From: Prevotellaceae bacterium
GTDB lineage: Bacteria > Bacteroidota > Bacteroidia > Bacteroidales > Bacteroidaceae
NCBI GenBank assembly: GCA_028723455.1
Contig: JAQYEW010000028.1
Coordinates: 1-56,902 of the forward strand
Length of the DNA: 56,902 nt
Direction of reading: 5' to 3'
In this document: positions 17,206-24,856 of the stretch, piece by piece
How positions within the stretch are numbered: the stretch's first letter is position 1
How the letters are laid out: each line of letters starts with the position of its first letter
Notes under the pieces: generated by a model
The model's database searches: none
The model's input: only the letters and a program-made list of their open reading frames with translations
What the model was told of the DNA's origin: nothing
Program-made: the position numbers and the translations under genes

Positions 17206-17729
17206 TCACAGGAAAATATAAGGGCCGCCACTTCGAGGTGCCCCGTTCTTTCAAAGCACGTCCAACAACGGACTTTGCCAAGGAGAATATATTCAACGTG
17301 TTGAATGCCTATGTAGATTGGGAAGAGGAACCCTCGGCCCTGGATCTCTTTGCCGGTACGGGTGGCATTACGCTCGAGTTGCTTTCCCGTGGTTGTGGTC
17401 AGGTGGTGTGTGTGGAGAAGGATCCGTTGCATTACAGTTTTATCACCCAGTTCCTGGACAAATTGGGTGATAAGCATGCTTTCCCCGTACGCGGCGATGT
17501 ATTCAAGTATCTCAGCAAGACGCGCGAGCAGTTTGACTTGATCTTTGCGGACCCTCCTTATACCTTGCCCGATATTCAGGAGATTCCTGATATCATTCTT
17601 GACCGTAATCTCTTGAAGCCCGATGGCATCTTGGTATTCGAGCACGGCAAGTCCCATGACTTCTCGGGTCATCCACGCCTGGTTGACCACCGTGTTTACG
17701 GAAGCGTTAACTTTTCTCTGTTTCGGTAA
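17196..17729 (+). CDS. rsmD: 16S rRNA (guanine(966)-N(2))-methyltransferase RsmD
   Basis: SAM-dependent methyltransferase acting on G966 of 16S rRNA in the 30S subunit. The 177-residue protein has the family start MRVITGKYKGR, the RPTTDFAKENIFNVL segment, the SAM-binding motif LDLFAGTGGITLE (about 51-63) and the catalytic motif FADPPY near residue 117. Length is typical. It overlaps DUF3822 by 10 bases, a conserved neighbourhood in this phylum. Confidence 0.95.
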   Translation: MRVITGKYKGRHFEVPRSFKARPTTDFAKENIFNVLNAYVDWEEEPSALDLFAGTGGITLELLSRGCGQVVCVEKDPLHYSFITQFLDKLGDKHAFPVRGDVFKYLSKTREQFDLIFADPPYTLPDIQEIPDIILDRNLLKPDGILVFEHGKSHDFSGHPRLVDHRVYGSVNFSLFR

Positions 17730-17761
17730 TCGTATTTTATAACCTTATAATCTACTGACCT

Positions 17762-18628
17762 ATGGAAAAGAAAAAACTACTGATGGGGGCGTTTGCTCTT
17801 TTGTTTGCAGCCTGCTCCAATGAAAATGTTGTTGACGACCAGCAACTGCAAACGGTGAACTTTGTAGTTAACACTTACGAGATGGAGCGGATGAATATGC
17901 CTACACGTGCTGTTTCCGCAACAAATCTTGCCCATTTGGCGATGGGCGTTTATAATGTGGATACCAACGAATTGGTGGGGGATGCTGTTCTTCAGGACAA
18001 ATCAACGGAGAATTACGGACAATTTTCAACGACCTTGCCAAAGGGAAACTATCGGTTTGTATTTCTTGGTTATGATGCGACAAGAGCCGTTCGGATGCAG
18101 CATGCCCAAAGGATTGCCTGGGACAATCAGGTGGTTACAAACACCTTCTCGAAGAGCATAGTCCTCAACGTAGGAAACGAACCCATTTCTCAGGAGATTG
18201 CCATGGAGCGGAGTGTGGGTATGTTTTCTTTGGTAATCAATGGAGATATTCCTGATAATGTGGCGCAATTCAGATTTGACATGCGCGGCGGCAGCTATAT
18301 TCTGGATGCCACAACAGGATTTGGCAGCCAAGAGGCTACACGTACCTATACTTTCACAGGCTTCGAAACCAAGGACAAGAGCAAGGGAATTACTATTAAT
18401 TTCTACGCTTTCCTGCCTTCTGATGAAAGTTCTGCTGCGATTACCGTCGACGCAATGGACGCGGACGGAAACGTGATACGTCAGCGAACGTTTGAAAACG
18501 TGCCGATGAAGCGTAACACCATAACACGCTACACGGGAAAGTTCTTCGCGGAGCAGCCTCAAAGTGCCGCTTTCCAGTTAATGCTTGAGAACGTGGAGTG
18601 GGACGAGACGGACTTTACTTTTGAATAG
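17762..18628 (+). CDS. FimB/Mfa2-like lipoprotein
   Basis: A 288-residue predicted lipoprotein (LFAACSN, lipidated Cys18). After the signal it has two beta-rich halves: first LAHLAMGVYNVDTNELVG and YRFVFLGY, then SVGMFSLVINGDIP..QFRFDMRGGSY, a pattern seen in FimB/Mfa2-type anchor subunits of Bacteroidales fimbriae, where a conserved arginine-containing segment precedes the second domain. The first segment contains PTRAV at residues 52-56, which could be an arginine cleavage site. No other fimbrial genes are nearby, so it is an orphan copy. Family assignment is moderate; it may instead be a related surface lipoprotein of unknown function. Confidence 0.6.
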   Translation: MEKKKLLMGAFALLFAACSNENVVDDQQLQTVNFVVNTYEMERMNMPTRAVSATNLAHLAMGVYNVDTNELVGDAVLQDKSTENYGQFSTTLPKGNYRFVFLGYDATRAVRMQHAQRIAWDNQVVTNTFSKSIVLNVGNEPISQEIAMERSVGMFSLVINGDIPDNVAQFRFDMRGGSYILDATTGFGSQEATRTYTFTGFETKDKSKGITINFYAFLPSDESSAAITVDAMDADGNVIRQRTFENVPMKRNTITRYTGKFFAEQPQSAAFQLMLENVEWDETDFTFE

Positions 18629-18656
18629 CGTCTTATAACTTCCAATACTTTCAGCT

Positions 18657-19556
18657 TTGTCAAGACCATTCGGCATTTCGGTGCTTTTACCTTGCTATAA
18701 CCGCGACTGTTCCGCACAGGTTGAAATCCTGTGCGGACAGTTGGGCGTGCTTACCGCCGATGGTGTGGCGGGTGAGTTGGTAGTTCTGGAGGATGGCAGC
18801 AAGGATGCGCGGTTGGTGCAGGCCAACGAACAGGCCTGCCAACGTTTTGGCGCACGCCATGTGATTGCCAAAGAGAATGTCGGCCGTGCGGCGGCGCGTA
18901 ACCGATTGATGGACGAGGCGCGTTACGCTTGGTTGCTCCTTGTGGATTGCGACCTTTATCCCGCTTCGGCGGATTTTTTGAACAACTACCTGCGATGTAT
19001 ATGCGAGGAAGGGAAGAAAAAGGTTGTCTATGGCGGTCTCAGGAATGTCAAGCCCGCTTTCTCTTGCCTGCGTTATGATTACGAACAGGCTACCGCAGGG
19101 CGGCGTACGCTGGAGGCCCGTTGCAGGCAACCCTATGCTTCGCTTTCCGCCGCCAATCTCTGCTTATATTATAAGGTAATGGAAACGGTCCGTTTCGACG
19201 AGCGTTTTCGGAGTTATGGCTATGAGGATGTCATGTTTGGCCGACAGTTGAGATTGCATGCCATACCTATCGAGCATATAAATAATCCTGTAGAAATATG
19301 CGATTTCGAATCCAACGCAACCTATATCCGTAAAACGGAGGAGGCCTTGCGCACTCTTTTTCGTTTTCAAGAGGAATTGCATGATGATGTGCGTATGTTG
19401 CAAGTCCTGGAGGACGTTAAAAGGTATGTTCCTGTGGCTGTCTTACGTCTCTTCGGCCGACTCTCATTGCCACTCTTGAAGCGTAATCTCGTAAGCGAAA
19501 ACGCCTGTTGTCGTTTTTTCAATCTCTACAAACTGCTTTACTATGCTAAATTGTAA
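18657..19556 (+). CDS. Glycosyltransferase family 2, TTG start
   Basis: A 299-residue GT-A fold glycosyltransferase. The N-terminal nucleotide-sugar fold begins ISVLLPCYNRD, the DxD-like motif is VDCDLYP near residue 101, and the segment FRSYGYEDVMFGRQL with its ED acid pair is the catalytic base region of GT2 enzymes. No ATG is available: an in-frame stop lies at 18636 and the first usable initiator is TTG at 18657, so I take that. The sugar and acceptor are unknown. It follows the FimB/Mfa2-like gene by 28 bases and could modify a surface product. Confidence 0.85.
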   Translation: MSRPFGISVLLPCYNRDCSAQVEILCGQLGVLTADGVAGELVVLEDGSKDARLVQANEQACQRFGARHVIAKENVGRAAARNRLMDEARYAWLLLVDCDLYPASADFLNNYLRCICEEGKKKVVYGGLRNVKPAFSCLRYDYEQATAGRRTLEARCRQPYASLSAANLCLYYKVMETVRFDERFRSYGYEDVMFGRQLRLHAIPIEHINNPVEICDFESNATYIRKTEEALRTLFRFQEELHDDVRMLQVLEDVKRYVPVAVLRLFGRLSLPLLKRNLVSENACCRFFNLYKLLYYAKL

Positions 19557-19587
19557 GCGGCGTGCCAAAAATTTTTCTTCAATCTGT

Positions 19588-19619
19588 TTCTTTCGTTAAT
19601 GAAAAATTCCATATATTTG
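19588..19619 (+). promoter_or_regulatory. Probable promoter of the exbB operon
   Basis: A perfect -7 box TATATTTG at 19612-19619 lies 117 bases before the exbB ATG. The -33 region is weak (TTC/TTTCG between 19588 and 19594). The 110-base leader that would follow (19626-19735) contains no element I recognise, and is A-rich just before the start codon. Confidence 0.5.
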
Positions 19620-19735
19620 CAATCACTTATACATTTCTGTGAGGCAATTCCTGATGAAAGGTCTGCCGGGAATGGGCTAAGAGAGAGATAAACAAATAAA
19701 TAACAAACTAATACAAAACTAAAACAAAAACAAAA

Positions 19736-20569
19736 ATGAAAAAGTTATTTGCATTGATTGCATTGGTTGCTGCTTGCTCATTCGGCGCAACTTCTTCTGT
19801 GATGGCGCAGGATGAGGCTGCTCAGGCCGATACTACAGCCGTTGACACTGCTGCCGTTGACACCGCCGCCGCCACGATGACTGCTGAAGAAGAGCCCGTG
19901 ATTCAGGAGGAGGAGAGCGAGAGCATCCACAAGACCCTGAAGACAAAGTTCATTGAGGGTGATGCAGGCTTCATGTCTCTTGTAGCCCTTTCTTTGGTGC
20001 TGGGTCTTGCTTTCTGCATTGAGCGTATTATTTATCTGACTCTCGCTAAGGTGAACGCCCGTTCATTCACGGAGGAGATTGCCAAGTATGTTGAGAAGGA
20101 TGACATCGACGGTGCGCTGGCTTTGTGTGGCAACACCCGTGGTCCTGTGTCTCAGTTGGCACGCAAGGCTATGGAGTGCTTGGGCAGCAAGGACCAGAAC
20201 GATATCGCTACCATTGAGCGTACCATCAACGTAGAGGCAGAGGTACAGGGTTCTTACCTCGAGCAGCACTGCTCTTGGATTACCTTCTTCATCGCTTCTG
20301 CTCCTTCACTCGGTTTCTTGGGTACTGTAATCGGTATGGTTATGGCCTTCGATAACATTGAGAAGGCAGGTGATATTTCTCCCACCGTTGTTGCAGGCGG
20401 TATGAAGGTGGCCTTGATTACCACTATCTTCGGTATTGTTGTTGCTTTGATTCTGCAGGTGTTCTACAACTTCATCCTCAGCAGCATTGAGTCTCTGACC
20501 GCTGACATGGAGAATGCAGCACAGTCTTTGCTCTCTATCTGCGTGAAGAGCGACAAGTGCAAGAAGTAA
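19736..20569 (+). CDS. exbB: MotA/TolQ/ExbB proton channel family protein
   Basis: Channel subunit of a TonB-type energizer, which couples the proton gradient to outer-membrane transport. The 277-residue protein has an N-terminal signal-like helix ending at VMAQ (about residue 25), an acidic Ala/Asp/Thr/Glu-rich stretch (26-65), then three transmembrane helices near 79-101, 178-202 and 218-245. The family signature is in the last two helices: APSLGFLGTVIGMV and GGMKVALITTIFGIVVAL. It is the first gene of a four-gene run with a four-helix membrane protein and two ExbD genes. Confidence 0.94.
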   Translation: MKKLFALIALVAACSFGATSSVMAQDEAAQADTTAVDTAAVDTAAATMTAEEEPVIQEEESESIHKTLKTKFIEGDAGFMSLVALSLVLGLAFCIERIIYLTLAKVNARSFTEEIAKYVEKDDIDGALALCGNTRGPVSQLARKAMECLGSKDQNDIATIERTINVEAEVQGSYLEQHCSWITFFIASAPSLGFLGTVIGMVMAFDNIEKAGDISPTVVAGGMKVALITTIFGIVVALILQVFYNFILSSIESLTADMENAAQSLLSICVKSDKCKK

Positions 20570-20599
20570 TAGCAACCTATTAACAAGGAGAATTTTAAC

Positions 20600-21088
20600 A
20601 TGAAACTTGAAAAAGTATCCAATTACGTCCTGTATGCTTTGAGCATTTTGATTGTGCTCAGCTTCGTGGCGTTCTTTACTATCGGTTACGATAACCCCGA
20701 GGGCGAAAGAAACGCACCTCAGCTCACAGGATTCCTGCTTGTCGTGCAGTATGTGCTGGGCCTTGGCGGTTTCTTGCTGCTGGCTTGGAGCGTGTTCGTA
20801 AGCGCCCGTCAGAGTGCCGGCACCGACGAGGTGAAGGCTACCGGTCTGCCTGGCTCTAAGATTGTGCTCTTTACCACTTTGCTGACGATTGTAGCCCTTG
20901 CTGTTGGCTTCGTTATCGGTTTTGGTGAAGAGGACTTCACTACCGCCAGCGGTGTGTTCACTTCCGCAGCGATGATGCAGGTTGTTGATACCTTTATGTG
21001 GGGTATGTACATCCTGGGCTTCGTGGCAGTCGTAGCTTTGGCTCTTTCTGCCAGCGGCGCATTCGCCCAGAAGATCGTAAAGAAGTAA
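20600..21088 (+). CDS. Four-helix membrane protein inserted between exbB and exbD
   Basis: A 162-residue protein made almost entirely of four hydrophobic helices (about 8-28, 43-66, 86-107, 130-152), linked by short polar loops. I recognise no named family. A good Shine-Dalgarno-like AAGGAG (20585-20590) precedes the ATG with 9-base spacing, uncommon in this phylum. Its place inside the exbB-exbD-exbD operon suggests it belongs to, or modulates, the same energizing complex; that is inference from position. Confidence 0.85.
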   Translation: MKLEKVSNYVLYALSILIVLSFVAFFTIGYDNPEGERNAPQLTGFLLVVQYVLGLGGFLLLAWSVFVSARQSAGTDEVKATGLPGSKIVLFTTLLTIVALAVGFVIGFGEEDFTTASGVFTSAAMMQVVDTFMWGMYILGFVAVVALALSASGAFAQKIVKK

Positions 21089-21123
21089 TAAAAACAAACC
21101 GAGAGCAAAGAAATTAACCGATT

Positions 21124-21723
21124 ATGGCAAAAGGAAAAAAGAAAGTTCCTGGGCTGAATACCAGTTCGACGGCCGACATTTCCTTCATGCTGCTTATCTT
21201 CTTCCTGATTACTACGTCCATGGATACGGATATGGGTCTGTCTCGCCGACTGCCCCAGCCCCCCGAGGACGAGGAAGTGAAACAGGAGTTGAAGATTAAG
21301 GAGAGAAACGTGATGGAAGTTCGCCTTAATGCGCAGGGTTACCTGTGGATTAAGGACGGTTCGGGTTCTGGCTTCGGAGATATCAGAGAGTTGCGCCAGC
21401 GTGCGAAAGTCTTTATCAAGAACGAGACGAACAACCCTCTGTTGCCCGAGTTGCATCCCAAGAACATAGATATTATCGGCAATGTTGCCGTTACCGACAA
21501 GCATGTCATCTCTGTTCAGACCGACCGTGGCACACCTTATGATATCTACTTCATGGTGCAGAACGAGTTGGTGGCTGCCTATAACGAGTTGCGCGATGAA
21601 GCGTCGAAGCGTTATTTCCACCACACTTATGCAGTCCTGAACGAAGACCAGAAGGCAGCTATCCGTCAGTATTACCCTCAGAAGATTTCTGAGGCCGAAC
21701 CTAAAAACTATGGAGGAAAGTAA
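21124..21723 (+). CDS. exbD: ExbD/TolR family biopolymer transport protein (first copy)
   Basis: A 199-residue ExbD-type subunit with a short basic N terminus (AKGKKK), one transmembrane helix (about 18-37) carrying the essential aspartate in the family motif STADISFML, and a long periplasmic domain. It should pair with ExbB and a TonB protein encoded elsewhere. It is longer than ordinary ExbD (about 140 residues), which is common for the first of two tandem Bacteroidetes copies. Confidence 0.93.
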   Translation: MAKGKKKVPGLNTSSTADISFMLLIFFLITTSMDTDMGLSRRLPQPPEDEEVKQELKIKERNVMEVRLNAQGYLWIKDGSGSGFGDIRELRQRAKVFIKNETNNPLLPELHPKNIDIIGNVAVTDKHVISVQTDRGTPYDIYFMVQNELVAAYNELRDEASKRYFHHTYAVLNEDQKAAIRQYYPQKISEAEPKNYGGK

Positions 21724-21725
21724 GC

Positions 21726-22172
21726 ATGGCTAAGAAAAAACGTGAAATGCCCGAGATGAACACTTCATCTCTGCCCGACTTGATTTTCTCTTTCCTCTTC
21801 TTCATCATGATGGTTACCACCATGCGTGAGGTTACGTTAAAGGTTCGTATCAACAAACCTGCGGGTACAGAACTCGAGAAGTTGGAGAAGAAGAACGCCG
21901 TTTCATTCATCTACGTAGGTCCTCCCACGGATAACCTGCGTGCACAGTTTGGTACGGGAACGCGTATCCAGTTGAACGACCGTTTTGCAGAACCCAAAGA
22001 GGTGATGGACTTTATCTATCAGGAGCGTCAGTCGATGTCTGACCAGTCCGCACAGGTAGTCAGCATCAAGGCTGATGCCCGTACTCAGATGGGTTATATT
22101 ACAGACATTAAGGAGGTATTGCGTAAGAGCTACGCATTGAAGGTGAATTATTCGGCTAACCGTCGCAAATAA
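21726..22172 (+). CDS. exbD: ExbD/TolR family biopolymer transport protein (second copy)
   Basis: A 148-residue ExbD paralogue starting 2 bases after the first copy's stop, with GGAGG just upstream as a Shine-Dalgarno. It has a basic N terminus, one transmembrane helix (about 15-35) with the proton-path aspartate in SLPDLIFSFLF, and a periplasmic domain ending NYSANRRK. The two ExbD copies differ widely outside the membrane helix and may form a mixed ExbD dimer within an ExbB pentamer, as known for the family. It is the last gene before a terminator. Confidence 0.92.
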   Translation: MAKKKREMPEMNTSSLPDLIFSFLFFIMMVTTMREVTLKVRINKPAGTELEKLEKKNAVSFIYVGPPTDNLRAQFGTGTRIQLNDRFAEPKEVMDFIYQERQSMSDQSAQVVSIKADARTQMGYITDIKEVLRKSYALKVNYSANRRK

Positions 22173-22200
22173 CCATCCGCTTACCTCAGGCGATAAAGAA

Positions 22201-22237
22201 AAGGGCGATACCAAGTTGATTTGGTATCGCCTTTTTT
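22201..22237 (+). terminator. Intrinsic terminator of the exbB operon
   Basis: Stem GGCGATACCAA (22204-22214) and TTGGTATCGCC (22221-22231) with a 6-base loop, followed by seven T residues. The right arm also supplies the TTTGG that may serve as -33 box of the folA promoter. Confidence 0.85.
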
Positions 22238-22248
22238 TATTATCTTTG
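22220..22248 (+). promoter_or_regulatory. Probable folA promoter embedded in the upstream terminator
   Basis: A perfect -7 box TATCTTTG (22241-22248) follows the T tract of the exb terminator. The candidate -33 box TTTG (22220-22223) lies inside the terminator stem with a 17-base spacer, shorter than the usual 19-20. Transcription would begin near 22254, leaving a leader of under 20 bases before the ATG at 22272. Confidence 0.5.
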
Positions 22249-22271
22249 CAAGACATTCATACGTTTTCTTT

Positions 22272-22754
22272 ATGCCACAGATCAATATTATTGCAGCCTT
22301 GGCGGCCAATCGTGCCATCGGCTACGAAAACAGACTTCTCTATTGGCTCCCCAACGACCTTCGCCGCTTTAAGCAGCTGACGACGGGGCATACGATCGTC
22401 ATGGGACGGAACACTTTCCTTTCTTTGCCCAAGGGAGCCTTGCCCAACCGCCGGAATATCGTTCTTAGCCGTAGTGTCGGGGAGCATCCCGGTTGTGAAA
22501 CCTTTGCTTCTCTGGAGGCCGCTTTATCGGCGTGCAGGGAGGATGAGGTGGTCTTTGTGATCGGTGGGGCCAGTGTCTATGTCCAAGCCTTGCCTTATGC
22601 TCATCGCCTCTACCTTACGTTGATTAAGGATACGCCTGCTCTCGCGGACGCCTTCTTTCCCTCTTATGATGCGTGGCGGGAGGTGGCGCGCGAACACCAC
22701 GAGAAGGATGAGAAACACGCCTTTGAATATGATTTTGTAGATTATATAAAATGA
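22272..22754 (+). CDS. folA: Dihydrofolate reductase
   Basis: Reduces dihydrofolate to tetrahydrofolate with NADPH. Start at ATG 22272 (160 residues, [17 protein letters not shown]); the frame extends upstream but that part covers the promoter and terminator. Family motifs are [23 protein letters not shown] near the N terminus, with the substrate-binding Asp in PNDLRRFK, and [13 protein letters not shown] and [10 protein letters not shown] for NADPH binding. The stop overlaps the thyA start (ATGA), so the folate-recycling pair folA-thyA is translationally coupled; ThyA consumes methylene-THF and releases the dihydrofolate that FolA reduces. Confidence 0.95.
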   Translation: MPQINIIAALAANRAIGYENRLLYWLPNDLRRFKQLTTGHTIVMGRNTFLSLPKGALPNRRNIVLSRSVGEHPGCETFASLEAALSACREDEVVFVIGGASVYVQALPYAHRLYLTLIKDTPALADAFFPSYDAWREVAREHHEKDEKHAFEYDFVDYIK

Positions 22755-23548
22755 AGCAATACTTAGATCTTGTTCGTCGTATCTTGGACGAGGGTACGCA
22801 GAAGGGCGACCGTACGGGAACGGGCACGAAGAGCGTTTTCGCTCATCAGATGCGTTTTGATTTGAGCGAGGGTTTCCCTTTGTTGACCACCAAGAAGGTG
22901 CATCTTAAGAGCATTATACATGAATTGCTGTGGTTTCTGAACGGCGACACCAATGTGCGCTATCTCCAGGAGCATGGCGTCAGAATCTGGAACGAGTGGG
23001 CAGATCCCGTTACGGGGGACTTGGGGCACATCTATGGCTACCAATGGCGTTCCTGGCCCGATTATGACGGCGGACACATAGACCAAATCAAGGAAGTTGT
23101 TGAAACCTTGAAGCACAATCCTGACAGCCGCCGCATAATTGTAAGCGCATGGAACGTGGCGGATATCAAGAACATGAATCTGCCTCCTTGTCATGCCTTC
23201 TTTCAGTTCTATGTTTCCGGAGGCAAGCTTTCCTTGCAGCTCTATCAGCGTAGCGCCGATGTCTTTTTGGGCGTGCCTTTCAACATCGCCTCCTATGCCT
23301 TGCTTTGCATGATGATGGCGCAGGTGTGTGGTCTTGAGCCTGGCGAGTTTATCCATACAACGGGCGATACGCACATCTACAACAACCATTTGGAGCAGGT
23401 GCGGATGCAGTTGACGCGTGTTCCCCGTCCTTTGCCTAAGATGCACATCAATCCTGATGTCAAGGATATCTTTGGTTTCAAGTACGAAGACTTCCGCCTT
23501 GAAGGCTACGACCCGTGGCCGGCCATTAAGGGAGTGGTGAGCGTATGA
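22751..23548 (+). CDS. thyA: Thymidylate synthase (ThyA type)
   Basis: Methylates dUMP to dTMP with methylene-tetrahydrofolate. The 265-residue protein matches the E. coli length. The catalytic cysteine is C147 in [12 protein letters not shown]; other signatures are DRTGTGT near the N terminus, [30 protein letters not shown] and the C-terminal VSV. It overlaps folA by 4 bases upstream and the following methyltransferase by 4 bases downstream (ATGA in both). Confidence 0.97.
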   Translation: MKQYLDLVRRILDEGTQKGDRTGTGTKSVFAHQMRFDLSEGFPLLTTKKVHLKSIIHELLWFLNGDTNVRYLQEHGVRIWNEWADPVTGDLGHIYGYQWRSWPDYDGGHIDQIKEVVETLKHNPDSRRIIVSAWNVADIKNMNLPPCHAFFQFYVSGGKLSLQLYQRSADVFLGVPFNIASYALLCMMMAQVCGLEPGEFIHTTGDTHIYNNHLEQVRMQLTRVPRPLPKMHINPDVKDIFGFKYEDFRLEGYDPWPAIKGVVSV

Positions 23549-24831
23549 TGGAGCTGCCCAAGGATTTCGTTACCTTAATGCAGGAGCATTTGGGGATAGC
23601 GCAGGCCAAGGAATTGTTCGACGGGTTGGCTGCTGAGCCTTCTCTTTCTGTGCGTGTGAATCCACGCAAATGGAGTGCTCCGTCGTCTTACGAAACGGTG
23701 CCTTGGTGCCGGCACGGCTATTACCTTGTGAATCGTCCGGCTTTCACCTTCGACCCCCTCTTCCATGCGGGTGCCTATTATGTGCAGGAGGCCGGCTCCA
23801 TGTATCTCGACCATATTGTCCGTACCTATGCTCCGCAGCGTCCGCTTGTTGCCTTGGACCTTTGTGCGGCTCCCGGGGGAAAGAGCACGCTTCTGCGCTC
23901 GTTGCTGCCTGACGATTCATTGCTGGTCAGCAATGAGCCTATGCGGCAGCGTGCGCAGGTGTTGGCGGAAAACATGATCAAATGGGGCCATCCGGGCTGT
24001 GTCGTAACGCAGAATTTCCCTGCCGACTTCGGTCATCTGCACGAGGCGTTCGACCTTGTTGTCGTTGATGCCCCTTGTTCGGGCGAGGGCATGTTCCGCA
24101 AGGACGAGCAAGCCATTCGGGATTGGTCGTTGGAGAACGTTGAGGCGTGCGTGCGCCGCCAGCGCGCCATTCTTCAGGATATCTGGCCCTGTGTGAAACC
24201 CGGTGCTTTGGTTGTTTACAGTACGTGTACGTTCAACCGCTTTGAAGATGAGGACAATGCACGCTGGATAGCGGCAACCTTGGATGCTGTCTTGCTTGAA
24301 GAGCGTCATTTCTTTCCTGGCACAGACCGCGCCGAAGGTTTCTATATAGCAGCCCTCCGCAAGTCAGGCGTAGGCGAGCCTTCGCCCTTCCCCTTGTCTC
24401 GCGCCGCCTCGTTACCTGTGCTTGACGGCTCGTTCGAGATTCATAACACATCAGTGGCGCAATTCGCCTTGCCTTTGGCTCATGCCGCTTTTGCCAAGAA
24501 ACTATGGCGCACGCTGAACGTCCTGACGGGCGGTGTACAGATCAGCGAACTTAAAGGGCGCGACTGGCAGCCGGCGCACGCCTTGGCGCTAAGCACCGCT
24601 TACGTCCGCAGTACTTATCCCGAGGTGGCGCTCGCTTACAATGAAGCCATTGCCTATCTGCGTCGCGAGGCGGTACGCCGGGACGCCCCCAAGGGCATCG
24701 TTCTGCTTACGTATCGCGGCTTGCCTCTTGGTTTTGCCAAGAGTGTGAATGGCCGCCTGAACAATCTGTATCCTCAGGAGTGGCGCATCCGTACGACCTA
24801 TTTGCCGGAGGGAACGGCGGAAATCTTTTAG
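23545..24831 (+). CDS. NOL1/NOP2/Sun-family RNA (cytosine-C5) methyltransferase, RsmF-like
   Basis: SAM-dependent rRNA or tRNA m5C methyltransferase. The 428-residue protein has the SAM site [13 protein letters not shown] (about 110-122), the catalytic PC motif [14 protein letters not shown] (about 177-190), the motif [15 protein letters not shown], and a C-terminal half resembling the RsmF (YebU) RNA-binding extension, ending in an [10 protein letters not shown] segment. In this family one cysteine attacks C6 of cytosine and a second (in STCTF) releases the product. Both cysteines are present. It overlaps thyA by 4 bases. The exact RNA target is not evident from sequence. Confidence 0.9.
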   Translation: MMELPKDFVTLMQEHLGIAQAKELFDGLAAEPSLSVRVNPRKWSAPSSYETVPWCRHGYYLVNRPAFTFDPLFHAGAYYVQEAGSMYLDHIVRTYAPQRPLVALDLCAAPGGKSTLLRSLLPDDSLLVSNEPMRQRAQVLAENMIKWGHPGCVVTQNFPADFGHLHEAFDLVVVDAPCSGEGMFRKDEQAIRDWSLENVEACVRRQRAILQDIWPCVKPGALVVYSTCTFNRFEDEDNARWIAATLDAVLLEERHFFPGTDRAEGFYIAALRKSGVGEPSPFPLSRAASLPVLDGSFEIHNTSVAQFALPLAHAAFAKKLWRTLNVLTGGVQISELKGRDWQPAHALALSTAYVRSTYPEVALAYNEAIAYLRREAVRRDAPKGIVLLTYRGLPLGFAKSVNGRLNNLYPQEWRIRTTYLPEGTAEIF

Positions 24832-24856
24832 TTGTATTCTTAAACGTGCCGGAATC

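Noticed and set aside
19626..19735. Leader of exbB considered as a riboswitch
   Set aside because: Only short imperfect pairings (ATTCC with GGAAT) are visible, and none matches a class I know; most of it is A-rich.
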